NCBI RefSeq assembly: GCF_018812025.1
Contig: NC_063058.1
Coordinates: 23,920,645-23,984,644 of the forward strand
Direction of reading: 5' to 3'
DNA: 64,000 bases
DNA from: Megalobrama amblycephala
Lineage: Eukaryota > Chordata > Actinopteri > Cypriniformes > Xenocyprididae
Part shown: in pieces, positions 11,382 through 22,773 of the stretch
Layout: the number at the start of each line of letters is the position of its first letter
Numbering within the stretch: the stretch's first letter is position 1
The notes under the pieces: generated by a model
The model's database searches: none
What the model saw: the letters and a program-made list of their open reading frames with translations, nothing else
What the model was told of the DNA's origin: nothing
Translations under genes and position numbers: made by a program

Positions 11382-11645
11382 CTCCAACCTTCCTGCCATC
11401 TCCCCTCTCATCTCCTCTGTTTTTTCTCTTCTTTTCCCTTATTTAATTTCTTCTCATTTCCGTTTGTTTTCTCATCTCCTCATTTCTTATCTTGTCCCCC
11501 TACCATCTTCTCCTTTTTCCTCCCCCTTTTCTCTTTTCATTCCTTTTCCTCTCATCTCCACCCCCTTTGTCTCCTCTCATCTCTTCTTGTCTCATCACCT
11601 CCCACCTTTTTACCTCCCACATATCTTCCCCTCTGATCTCCTCTT
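11382..11645 (+). repeat. polypyrimidine tract, right part
   Basis: The C/T-rich sequence of 2591-3435 continues here directly after the hAT target duplication. It fades out into mixed sequence near 11645. Confidence 0.88.
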
Positions 11646-13341
11646 TGTGATCTTTAGAGTTGTGATTGTGTGTGACTTTGTGTGTGGCTCATTTTTACCT
11701 GCGGCTCGGCGTGCAGTCGGACATGAACCCCGCGATGGCCGGACAAAGATCTCCTCACCACACCCCTGTGCTGGAAATGATAATAGTCCCTAAAAACCTG
11801 CAGACACACACACACATGGAGGTGATATATTAGAGTGCTATTCCAAAGGAGTCATGTCTTACCCACCACACAAGGTCATATGGTCTTACACTCTAGAGGG
11901 AAACACACTCATTAACTCCAGCACCTGCTCACAGACCTGGCCAACACACACATACACATTCAGGGCAGACCTGCAAAGGTTCAGCCGCACACATTTATTT
12001 CTTATTGTCCTACAAAGTGCAACAGATCCAAAAACACACACATACACACACCTCAAAAAGAGCTTCCCACTGAGAGACAAATTCTATGAAAATGATGAAA
12101 GGGGGCTTCAGGTACTTTTTGCACACAAAACAGCAAAATACACACACACAGTTTGAAATGTGAAGCAAAGCAAAGGGAATGTATAAGTGAAAGATCTAAC
12201 TCTCTTTCATTAATCTGATACACAGAAGCTATAATTTTTTTGTGCTTCGGTAAAGCAGCACACAGAAGCAGAAATTTCACTGTATCTGAACCGCCACACA
12301 CTGATGTGTGGGATCTGGGCAGCTCATAACCCTGTGTACTTTGAGCTTGTGTGTGCGTATGTGAAAGAATCATGCCTCTATCATTACTCATCTTGTTCTG
12401 TTCCCAGCAGAGAGAGGAAAGCAACTTCTGGACGGCCGAATACCCACACACTTCTTTCACAAGTGACGTCAATGGATAGATTCTGCACTATATAGTCAAG
12501 TGTCTCCTTACTAAAATGACGTTCATTTATCAAAACGCTTCCCTGCTGGGCTTCTGTTCCCCTGATGCTTCATTGCAGACGGCCTCTCAGTTTCCTTTGC
12601 AGTCTCCGTCTCTCTCTCACACACTCTATGTCCTCGTGATCAATAACACGACCTCTGCTGCCATCATCTACTTGTCTCGCTGAAACTACAGAGGTGTCCC
12701 CTGGGATCATACGAGGACAGAAATGCTTTCAGAGACCAGCAGGACTCAGTGTGAGCTTCTGAAGTGGTAAATTGGGTAGAGTCTTGCTTGGTGTTCTGGA
12801 ACCTCTCAGAAAAGAAAAATCATTGATCTCATTAATATCTCAGTTGTTTCTCTTAGACAGCAGTGAGAACAAAGCAAATAGAGACTTTTGCTAAACTGTC
12901 TCCTTGAAAAAGATCTCAACGTCACAAACTGTGCCAGCTGTTGCCTGCAATCAAAAGTCAGCAGTTTCAATATGAACTAGCCTAATTTCTCATTAAATTC
13001 TGCAGAAAGCAAAATTATTTGAGCGTTGATATTCATATTTATTTTATAGCTCTATACTCTAACTTTATGTCATCTAGTGTTTGCTGAGCTGCTGAATGTA
13101 CAGCACCACAGGAAAACAAATTATATTTTATCTGAGTTATGAGTTTGCAGACTGACACAAATGTGATGAGATAAACAGAACGCATACCACGGAAATAATA
13201 CAAAAACAACACATGCAATCTTCAGAATGCTAAAACAAATATACAGCACAGCCAATGTAGTCCAATTCAGGAACAAAAGACTCTTATGAACCAGTTCCTT
13301 CAATAATGCTCAAAAACATTCACAAAGTCCAAGTTTGGTTT
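11646..13341. other. noncoding, CA-rich in places
   Basis: Several short ACACAC runs lie near 11801-11815, 11944-11956, 12032-12050 and 12139-12150. No gene, RNA gene or bounded transposon was recognised. Confidence 0.5.
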
Positions 13342-14915
13342 GAATCTACCAGTGTTGTCAAAAATATCAAAATTTCTATATGCATCGATGCTAAAATATT
13401 TTAAGTGGTTCCAATACTTCTTTTCAGCAGTATCATTACACCGATATCAGCTGCATGTTCTCACTCTTTCTTCTCTCTGACGGTGAATTGACACACCTGC
13501 CTGCTCTCACTCGTCTCATTCGCTCCAGTTGAATAGTGATTGTACTGCACATAATTTTAGTCATTCGCACAGGTTTCGCGCTATATAAGTGGTGATCTCA
13601 TAAAGCCACCTCTCAAACAGCTCACGAGTACCAAATTGACTTTTTTTCATGGCTTTTTGCACTCAAACAGTCAAATACATACAAAATAAAGTAAAAAAAA
13701 AAGCCATCTTGCTGCATATTCAGGTAAATACAGTCAGTTTTGGAACGTAAATAACGCATGTTGTGTAACAGTATATTAGATCCGTGCATAAGCTCTTAAA
13801 GTGACAGCAGACTAATAAACCTGCTGCAAAAGACAAAGAGAAAATCACTTGCTTCTCTTGACTGAATAACTTTTGTAATCATTCATCTGTATTTAATTTT
13901 GACAATAAAACTATTCAGTGTTATTTTACATTTGATTACTTTCATTTCTGTAGTAATTCTTACCTGAATATACAGTACTGTTATACCCACCTGAAAAACT
14001 TAAAGCCATGTTTATTTCATTTGTCTCTTTATTCCATTTTATTTATTTGTGCTATCGTTTGCAATTTATTTGTTCTTATTTTATTACTGACTGTTTACTT
14101 GTCTTTTTTATGTAAATGTAGTTCAATGATTCAAATTAAGCCTCCCTCTGCTGTGTAAACTATTACGACAAAATTAACCAAATGATCAAAAACAGGGCTC
14201 TACACTCATTAAACATATTTGTGACTAAAAATAACTGTGTGCAACTGTGAAAAAATATTTAGGCAGAGAAAGTGCAAAAGACGTGCGCGATGGACTACAC
14301 TTCAAAGATTGTTTTAAAGGTGAAACAAGTGATGCGCAATTACCAGACCGTCTCATGCTGCTGATGTTTCAGTCAAATTAACTGGAAATACTACATTTGG
14401 ATAATCATAAGCAAGGTCGGAAATTAACGGGGCTTGGGGCAAAAATGCCTCCAAAAATTAATAAATATTTTTAAAAAAAACACCGTTATGAATGCCCGTG
14501 CGCATACTTTCACTTTTGAAGTAGAGGAAATTGCTTGAATGGTGGGTGGGTTCATTATTATTCATAATGAAAAACACTACAACAAATCAGTATAATGACA
14601 AACTCGCTTAAATATTCGCTTTTACATTTTGCTTTTCAACAAAAATCTTCATCAATCGTCTTGTCATTCAGAAAAGTGAGGCGAAATGGGTGAAGTGAGG
14701 TGAAATCTGACTCCTGCTGCGACTCTCTTTCGGCTCACGCTGAATTGAGCAGACATTTGGAACAACTGAATGAATGACTCACACATTAAGATTTACCGGG
14801 TTTACCGGGTACCTGGCGGGTTTTTTTTTTCATTTATTTTCACATTTACACTTTACATAGACTGTTTTTACTTAAATATCCAACTATTAAAGGTTAATTT
14901 TTTACATATTTCTAA

Positions 14916-14918
<3 letters not shown>

Positions 14919-14973
<55 letters not shown>
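14919..14973. repeat. (AT)n microsatellite
   Basis: Uninterrupted TA/AT run inside copy A of the CAGGGCTCTACA family. Copies at 33200-33230 and near 62490 have only short AT-rich sequence here, so it expanded in this copy. Confidence 0.95.
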
Positions 14974-14978
<5 letters not shown>

Positions 14979-15172
14979 AATGAGCTGCATTTAGCAGTCT
15001 AAATAATAATGTCTAAATAATACCACTTCAGATGGAGCTTCTGTGCCACTTCTGCAGTGCAAAGATGGATTTTTGATGATTTCTTTTGATTGGTAACAGT
15101 CCGATTGGGTCTTATTGTTCTAACTGAATTTATTGTTTAACATTTAAAAACAAATTTTCTATTTTAACTTAA

Positions 15173-15584
15173 AGAAGTAACTTTTTTACCTTCATAAATA
15201 GTTTAAGTCCTTACGATGGTTAATTGACTTGTAGTGGTGTGTTTGAGGCGTGCACTAACCCCCTCTGGCACGTTTACGCCAGAAAACAGCACTTGCAAGT
15301 TGAGCTGCGCCGACCCGACACAATCTCGCCTCATGTTCACGTTCACGCGAGAGTGACAAAATGCTTTACGGTAATTCAAAAACAATGTATATATTATGAC
15401 TTTATAAGTCAATTTCGAAAATGACCCACCTCCATCGAGATTTCTTGTACTGTATTTGCAAAACTACTGCGCTGGTGAGCGTTGTAGTCATTGTAGTCCA
15501 GAGATGCGCTTGGAGTATTTACGACAGTGTGATTCACTGAAGGAACCTGTAGGGGGAGCGTCACAAATCTTACTGAGTTCCGCT
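15173..15584. mobile_element. TTAA-flanked MITE
   Basis: TTAA stands at 15169-15172 and 15585-15588. The right end in complement starts AGCGGAACTCAGTAAGATTT. The related copy at 31311-33646 lacks this segment and shows a single TTAA at the corresponding point (near 33434), an empty site that confirms the insertion. TTAA targeting is typical of piggyBac and Kolobok elements. No coding remains were found. Confidence 0.82.
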
Positions 15585-15782
15585 TTAAGGAATTGACTAA
15601 ATATGATGCATACATTTAATATAATGGTATAAATGTGTATAATGGTATAAATCTTATAATGGTAAAAATGGTGGTATATATGGCAGTTTTCCCCATGGTA
15701 TCGAAAATGGTATTGAATATCGATATTTTTCAAGGTATCGTATCGAAGGAAATTCCAGTATCGTGACAACACTAGAATCAAC

Positions 15783-16602
15783 TGACAATTTGCTCCCTGA
15801 ATTAGACAATAAATATGAAATTTTATAAATAAATACATATGACTTAAAAATAATAATAAAAATTTTATTAATAATAAATCTTATTAGTATTAGTATCATG
15901 TAAAATTTTAATTTCAAAAGTTATTTCTCCTCAAGAAATTGGATGATAAACATCCTTGATAAAGTTACATAACTGAGAGCTCCACTAAGCCTCCTGAGCT
16001 ATGAAAGAGTAATATGTGAACAATAAAGTTTTCTTTGATCTGACTCAGTGTGACGGACTGGGTCTGCAGGACTCCTGTAGCATGTTGTTAACTAGGATGA
16101 GGTCTAACGCTCTGGCGGCTGAGATCAGCTTCTAGCTTTTACAGCTCAAATCACACTGCATGTGCTGTCAGATGTGTCACAGAATTTACAACATGTTGTG
16201 TGAATTCAACCTCTACCGCTTTTCACTCCAGTTTTATAATCTTTGAATCACAGTTATTCACACATATACTAAGATTTTAATACTACTACTGTATACTTCT
16301 AGCATGTTTGTGTGTGTGAGAGAAAGAGACAGGGAAGGATAAAGATGGAAGCTAAAAGAGAGATGGAGAGTACGTTGGATAAAACATAACTTTGATCTAA
16401 AGAAGAAGTGAAAGTGAACATCATTACTCTCTTTGGCCTGATGTGTGAGTGTATAATTCATAACTCACTGACCAGAGATCTGAAAGACTCACTGCCCTCA
16501 GAGCCAATTTCTCTGGACATGACACATACAGAGAAACTGTACCTTTATTAGACCTAAAGAAGGCGAGGATGCTTTTACTGGCAGCCTTTTAATGGCATCC
16601 TG
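15783..16602. other. noncoding, no feature seen
   Basis: AT-rich apparently single-copy sequence. Small frames on the minus strand show no domain. Confidence 0.5.
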
Positions 16603-16606
16603 TTAA

Positions 16607-17970
16607 AAGAATGTCAACTTTTTCTGGCCTTCTTCGGTCATTTCTGACCGAAAGATTTTATATTTTGAATTGTTAAAAATCGTAGCTTTGTCGGAATGAG
16701 ATGACACTTGGTGACTTTTGTAGCATTGCCAATATGAACACACAAAAAAATCAAGGACATGATTCGGACATGTTAAGGCATCGTAAAAAAAATAGTCACA
16801 CTTACCTTCTTTTCGGTCAAAAATGACCGACATAGGAAATGAATGGGAAATACGAAAAAATACAACAACTCAGAGAATCTTTTGTTGGTACAAACTACAA
16901 ATCAGACACTGTGCAGAAACAAAGTGTGCAGCACTGAAGGGGGGACACTCTGAAATGCCAAGAGTGCAAAATAGACACAACCACCCCCCCACCCCCCTCC
17001 CCCCACACACATATATATGAACCAGCACGGCTATAAGACAGAGCAAGTTTATGCAAATGTGTGAAATAAAAGCAAAAATTCAGCCACAAAGCAGTAAAAA
17101 ATGAACTGCAAGAAAGGGGTTACACTCTAAAACACCAAGAGTACAAAATAGAAACACCCACTCACTTACACACATTCACAGACAAACACACACACAACAC
17201 ACCATTATACACATACAGATGAACCAGTGTGGCTGTAATAGTATGGTAAAATTGAGCCAAAACTCAAATAAGAGGATGAAATCAGATCAAACACAGATTT
17301 TTTAAGCTGTTATAAAACACACCTGTTCATTTTTGTTATTTTTTATTGAATTTTGATGTTACGTGTAACAAAATGGCGCCCTCTATGTTCAGGTTTGACT
17401 GTAGTAAAATTAATGCAATAACCGACGCTTCAAATCAACATAAAAAAAAAAAAAAAAATCTAAACCTTGACAAAAAGTAGTCTTTGAGAATGTCTAAGTT
17501 TAAATCCATATCCAAAACTTAATAAAAATAAGTGTTTGTGTCCAAAAACCACTAGAGAATTTTATATAGAGCTCTATGGGAATCTAGTGGTTACGACATG
17601 GCATTGCATAAGTTTTTCTTTTTTTACTCTCACCAAATGGCACTAATCTACCTTCAAAAAAATTTATTTTAAATGCCTTGTCTCTATTTTAACATGGAAT
17701 ACTGCTTTAATTGAAAAATAATTTAAAAATATGTTAGAAATTTTTTTTTTATTATTTTCAATGGGGAAAAATAGTTAATAAAAATTGTATAAATATTGCA
17801 TAGTATCATAAAATACCCTCAAAATTTTATATAATAATCAAAAAATATTATAGAACAAGAATATATTACATTGGTTTTCCTGAGTAACAAAAAAGTTACT
17901 TTCCGAGGCTTCGGTCACTTTTGACCGTAAAGAAGGTAAGTGTGACACCTAAACGAAGAGGGCCAGAGGG
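16607..17970. mobile_element. piggyBac-like non-autonomous element
   Basis: TTAA flanks it at 16603-16606 and 17971-17974. The right end in complement reads CCCTCTGGCCCTCTTCG, a piggyBac-style CCC terminus. Subterminal hairpins such as CGGTCATTTCTGACCG (left) and CGGTCACTTTTGACCG (right) occur, and a further CGGTCAAAAATGACCG lies near 16815. The left terminus is altered, beginning AAGAATG in place of CCC. No transposase is present. A C-rich run lies at 16982-17007. Confidence 0.7.
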
Positions 17971-17974
17971 TTAA

Positions 17975-18139
17975 AAGGGCCAAATTCAACTTTTGTACCA
18001 GTTTTTGTGAGTCAACTTTCTTGGCTTTTTCATGACCATTTTCTCCATTCTCTCTTTAATCTTTGGACCTAAACAGGAAGTTTTAGGAAAGAATCCTGTT
18101 TTCCATGACATGAGCTACTTAAACATCTTTAATTTAGAA
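17975..18139. other. noncoding, no feature seen
   Basis: Short spacer between the piggyBac-like element and a LINE tail. Nothing recognisable. Confidence 0.4.
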
Positions 18140-18220
18140 TATCGAATGCAGCAAAGCTGCTTTGAAACAATATGTATTGTGAAAAGTGCTATACAAAAAA
18201 ATGTGAATTGAATTGAATCA
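18140..18220 (+). mobile_element. L2-type LINE or SINE 3' tail fragment
   Basis: The words AAAGCTGCTTTGAAACAAT, AAAGTGCTATACAAA and a GAATTGAATTGAAT tail resemble the 3' ends of fish L2-type LINEs and of SINEs mobilised by them. Only the tail is present. Confidence 0.6.
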
Positions 18221-19905
18221 AAGCTCTCTGCGCCCACAAGCACCCTCAATACTTTTTAATTCTTTTATTATCATGATTTTCAGAAGAGCAATCCTCATGT
18301 TTAGAAATCATTGGAGATGTTGTCATTGAATCAGGCCACTGATGTAACCAGCTCCAGCACTACCAAAGAGAACGCCAAATCTCATCTGAAAAACGTGACA
18401 GCTATTGATCATGTTACTCACCACTATCATTGGTACAGTTGCATAATTGGTTTACATAATACCTCGAATCAATAAAAATCATTTTTTCATAATTGCCATC
18501 GCAGAGAGTGGTAATGAATAGATTAATGTTAGATGCAGGGACATGTAGGAAAAAAACAGTTCTGGAAAATCAGTGTAATATCCTTTGCTGCCTCCCTGGG
18601 CTCCAAAGTAAGCGATGGAGCCACTGACGTTGAGCTATTGATGTTCTACGGCTAAATTAAATTCAGAGAAGGCAGCACACCTTACGAATACAGAACCGTA
18701 GCAGAAATGGCCTTCGATCAATAGGAATCTTATCAAACATCCTTTTCAAATCCCATTTTTTGGGAGAATGAAGGGAGTCAAGGCCCAGGTGAGGGACAGA
18801 GAAGGATATTGGCAGTGTATTTGCGGCTTCCGTTCTTTGGATTCTGACTAAATCTGGCCTGTCAGTATAATTCACTCTTCCAGTTTCTGGTTCAAATATA
18901 TATGGCTAAATTAAACCGATATTTGTGTGTCCTGATTATTCTGTATTGTGAAATAACTGTAGCAAGCACATCCACAGCTTTTAATACCACGATGATGACC
19001 TTTGATTGACATTCAATGATGTTTAATAAGGATTGTGTTTAATGAACCGAGATGTGTGTGTGTGTTTGTGGGTGATAAAACCCGAAAGAATGCTGCAGCA
19101 AATTCAAGAGAATCCATCTGGTTGAATCATAAGTTTTAAACCTCCCAGTGGGCTGAAGAATATGTTCAACTAAATTAGTATACGCTGCATATTTTCTCTG
19201 GCCCATCGATGCATAGAATATGAATCTTCTGGCAGCGTTTCTTACGTTTTTCGCCTTAAAAATGAAACGCTCTTTTACACACACACACTCAGATCTGAGA
19301 GATGCTTTACAGTGGCTGACAGAGGTGATGGAGCAGTATTTCTGTCCTACCTCCGCAGTCACGAGGGATAACATTAATCTAACTGCGATGAGAGAGAATT
19401 TCATTCATCCTTATTCAACCATGGAGGTTTTCTTTGGTAATATTAAATTTTTCTGAACAAAATGAAGGAAGGGCAGAAAGTGTGTATTAGCTGGAGCATG
19501 CACACTCTACTAACAAAGTCTATGTTGCCTCCAGCTAAATGTCAATGATGGTGCACTTTAAAAATGAAACGTGGAAGATCTTAAAAATGACTGTAACAAA
19601 GGTGGTGCTAATTTATCTCCCCTGCTGAGTGACTTCTTTCTTGGGGCCAGATTTTCATATATTTCCACATTCCACAGCTGACACAGAGGGATATAGTCAT
19701 CTAATGTCACCGTATCCACTGATGCTTTCCCTCTCTCTCATGCCTTTTCACCGATTTCTCTTCCATAGTAGGAATGTGTGACATACCATTTGGTACAGTA
19801 AACCCACTATAAATGCAAAATTGTGATTGAACTGAGTGAATGACCTAAGGAATTAGTAAATAACAATGGATTAAAAACTAAACAAAACAAAAATTGAAGA
19901 AAAAT
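18221..19905. other. noncoding, no gene supported
   Basis: Apparently single-copy sequence. Overlapping small frames near 19039-19456 carry no recognisable domain. Confidence 0.5.
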
Positions 19906-20394
19906 TTCTATTCCAGTGCGCTACTTTCCCGTTGTTTTTCTATGTAAACACATCCGCTTGATGGACGTGTATGACCATTACGCTCGCGTCTTTTGCAGCG
20001 CCTCGCACATGAGCACCGCGTTTTTAAGACGCCGTGTCAAGTTAAAAGAATTTCAACTTTTACACGCAGCGCCACTCATCAATGTCAGTTCCAAAACAGT
20101 GGACCAATCAGAAGAACTCGGAGGCAGGGCAAGCGTTGCGAGTTGGCATGACAACTGTTTTATTAAACGGCAACATGGCGGAGGAGGTGCTCATTATTAT
20201 CTTATTTTCTTTTTTTCCATGTCAAAACTTGTATCAGTCAATTCTGCTGTTTGCCTATTTCTATTATTTCCGTTATTGCCATTTATTGCATCACGTCTCA
20301 AAGGCATGTCTCGAGACGCTCGCGTTCTATGCGGTGCTTTTTTAAAACCATTTGCGTTTTTAGATGCAAAGACGCATTCTGTGTGAATGACCCC
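19906..20394 (+). mobile_element. GGGGCCGTTCACAC-family MITE, 5'-truncated copy
   Basis: It matches 20792-21237 along its length (GCGCTACTTTCC, GACGCCGTGTCAAGTTAAAA, ACATGGCGGAGGAGG). It lacks the left inverted repeat. The right end reads TTCTGTGTGAATGACCCC. It lies about 370 bp from the full copy in the same orientation. Confidence 0.75.
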
Positions 20395-20454
20395 TAACAG
20401 TTGCCAGATATTGAGTTTTGCAGTTAAACTACTGCACACTGACACCTGCTAAAG

Positions 20455-20655
20455 AATGAGGTGTTTAGCGTCATTGTTAATGCACTTGCCCCGCATGCCA
20501 GCAGCGATCGGGCCGAGGTTCGAGACCAACTCGGAACAGGGTGGTTAGGATTGGAGAGTGAGTTTTGGAGGCGGAGCAATGAAGAGAGGGATGGGTTTGT
20601 TTGGGTTGATTTCAAATATCAACAGTGTTCAACAACGAATTTGAGAATACATATA
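20455..20655 (+). mobile_element. probable tRNA-derived SINE
   Basis: The segment TTAGCGTCATTGTTAATG resembles an A box and GGTTCGAGACC about 45 bp later resembles a B box, as in the tRNA-related head of a SINE. A body and TTGATTTCAAATATCAAC tail follow. It does not fold convincingly as a functional tRNA. The SINE family is not named. Confidence 0.45.
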
Positions 20656-20659
20656 TATA

Positions 20660-22118
20660 CAGTGCTTCCCACACATAGACTTTACTTGGGCAGGCTGCCC
20701 ACATATAATAACGGCCGCCCAAGTATATTCGGAGACACATTTTTGCTTTTATTATTTTTATCCTCCTAGGGGCCGTTCACACAGAACGCGTTTTTCTATT
20801 CCAATGCGCTACTTTCCCATTGTTTTTCTATGTAAACACGCACTTGACGGACGTGCATGATCGTTACGCTCGCGTCTTTTGCAGCGCCTCACACGAGCGC
20901 CGTGTTTTTAAGACGCCGTGTCAAGTTAAAAGAATTTCAACTTTTACACGCAGCGCAGCTCATCAATGTCAGATCCAAAACAGTGGACCAATAAGAAGAA
21001 CTTGGAGGCGGGGCAAGCGTTGCGAGTTGGCATGACAACTGTTTTATTTAATGGCAACATGGCGGAGGAGGCGCTCATTATTATCTTATTTTCTTTTTTT
21101 CCATGTCAAAACTTCTGTATCTGTAAATTCTGCAGTTTGCCTATTTCTATTATTTACGTTATTGTCGTTATTGCATCACGTCTCAAAGGTTTTTTTGCGT
21201 TTTTAGACGCAAAGACGCGTTCTGTGTGAACGGCCCCTTATACTTTTATATCCATGCAAGATAATGAAACCATCTGCGATCGATTAACTAGTCGTTTCGT
21301 ACCTGCTCGTTATTTGTGCTTCAGAACTGTTTACTCCCACTAACATTCAAACGGGTGCTGCATTTTGCAAAGTCACAAGGGGGCGCTGGTGCGAGTTCTA
21401 CAAGCTCACGCGACAGCGCTTCAGACTGCTTCAAAGTGATTCTAAATCAAAAAAGCGCAGATTTATGACAAGCGATTGCTAATGAACTTAAGTTGATTAA
21501 TTATTACAATGTCTACTTCATGGCCTTTATATAAATTGTTTTAGACGATTGTAAGAATCTGAAGGATCAGCCTGCAATAGTACAGACATTTCAAAATAAG
21601 AGTACCGCCGGTGTATTTCGGGCTTGTTTATAATTAAAAGTCACACGCTAAGTTTTTTCTTTTTCTTTTGGGCATTATTGGTATTTTGGTTACACAATAA
21701 ATTGTATTTAATATGATTTTCATTTAATTTATAGTAAATTATTGTAGTCTCCCCCACAGGAAGAAAACACTAAGAACATTATTTGACACATATATTATTC
21801 ATTTTATAAATTTTACTAGTAAAATCTGTGTCCCATTCACTGAGAGAGACACTATATGACAGCAAGGAGAACATAGGAAAATGTAAACCATTTAAATGCT
21901 GTAATTTTGCATAATTTCAATGCATAATAATGCATAATATTAGTATGTAATATGTTATGTAATAAAAATTAATTTCAATAAATAAAAATACTGTTAAAAT
22001 TCACACATTATTTGTTTGTCACATGTACAGTAGTAGACCATTTTTGTGCCGTGGGTAATAGGAGGATTTTTCGCCCGGCTACCACCGCAAGTATATTTCA
22101 AACCTGTGGGAAGCACTG
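20660..22118. mobile_element. hAT element with CAGTGCTTCCCACA ends
   Basis: The left end is CAGTGCTTCCCACACATAG. The right end in complement is CAGTGCTTCCCACAGG. It sits in an ATATAT run, so the 8-bp duplication is consistent with TATATATA but cannot be read uniquely. The full MITE at 20769-21237 is inserted in it. No transposase was recognised. Confidence 0.78.
20769..21237 (+). mobile_element. GGGGCCGTTCACAC MITE, full copy
   Basis: The ends GGGGCCGTTCACACAGAACG and the complement of CGTTCTGTGTGAACGGCCCC are a perfect inverted repeat of 20 bp. Flanks are CTA and TTA, close to the 3-bp duplication of PIF/Harbinger elements. It is inserted in the 20660-22118 hAT. Frames inside it are not conserved as proteins. 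Confidence 0.8.
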
Positions 22119-22163
<45 letters not shown>

Positions 22164-22171
22164 AACACACA
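22119..22171. repeat. (AT)n-(AC)n compound microsatellite
   Basis: An AT run followed by ACACAC at the junction between two transposons. Confidence 0.9.
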
Positions 22172-22643
22172 TTAGGGATGAACAATATATCATTTTAGCA
22201 TCAAAATCGTGATGTGCGCATCCGCGATAGTCAGAGTGACAGCAGCCCGTGCTGCTTTCTGTGTCATGAATGTTAATCAAACAACACAAGACAAAGAGAA
22301 AAAATCACTTTTGTAGTTTAACACAGAATAAATGTTTAATTTATACAGTGAGAATATGCAGTATTTTACATTTGATTATTCAATTTCTGTACTTGAATAC
22401 TGTCAGACTTACCTAGACAATATAAATCACTGTTTATTTCATGTGTATCTTTGTTCTATTATATTTAGCTATGCTTGTAAATTGTTCATTATTTTCACTC
22501 ACCTACAAAATCATCCCAATCATCCTAGAATGAATAATTCTTTCCAAATAGAGCTATTCAAGTCATCTGTTGATTTTTTTTTCATATCGCAGAAAAACTA
22601 AATAATCGCAATGTCGGTTTTTTTCCAATATAATGCAGCCCTA
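22172..22643. mobile_element. hAT-like MITE with TTAGGG(A/C)TG ends
   Basis: The left end is TTAGGGATGAACAATATATC. The right end in complement is TTAGGGCTGCATTATATTGG. No clear duplication was found, probably because both flanks are microsatellites. There is no coding content. Confidence 0.65.

Positions 22644-22644
<1 letters not shown>

Positions 22645-22693
<49 letters not shown>
22645..22693. repeat. (AT)n microsatellite
   Basis: Long uninterrupted TA/AT run. Confidence 0.95.
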
Positions 22694-22695
<2 letters not shown>

Positions 22696-22738
22696 TTTTA
22701 AAAAGTACATTTGTACATTTACAGGTTTAAATTAGATC

Positions 22739-22773
22739 TTTAATGTGGTTTCAGACTTTTGGACCACACTGTA
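22739..22773 (-). mobile_element. Tc1-like terminal fragment
   Basis: In complement it reads TACAGTGTGGTCCAAAAGTC, the terminal style of fish Tc1-like elements. Only this end is present. Confidence 0.55.

Larger units (their letters stand above)
14193..15670 (+). mobile_element. CAGGGCTCTACA-family element, copy A (right end lost)
   Basis: It begins CAGGGCTCTACACTCATTAA and matches the complete copy at 31311-33646 through GACTGTGAAAAAATATTTA, AAGGTCGGAAATTAA and CTTCAGATGGAGCTTCTGTG. Its right end is degraded near 15670. It is interrupted by the TTAA element at 15173-15584 and contains an AT microsatellite (14919-14973). Confidence 0.75.
13350..15774. mobile_element. hAT element with nested insertions
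   Basis: The left end is CAGTGTTGTCAAAAATATC. The right end in complement is TAGTGTTGTCACGATACTGG. The flanks GAATCTAC (13342-13349) and GAATCAAC (15775-15782) match at seven of eight positions, as expected for a slightly aged 8-bp duplication. A TATATAAG box at 13582-13589 lies in a block also found at 27455-27770. It carries a CAGGGCTCTACA-family insertion from 14193, which in turn holds a TTAA element. Confidence 0.8.

Noticed and set aside
20461..20540. Functional tRNA gene
   Set aside because: A- and B-box-like words are present, but the cloverleaf stems do not pair well and a SINE-like body follows.
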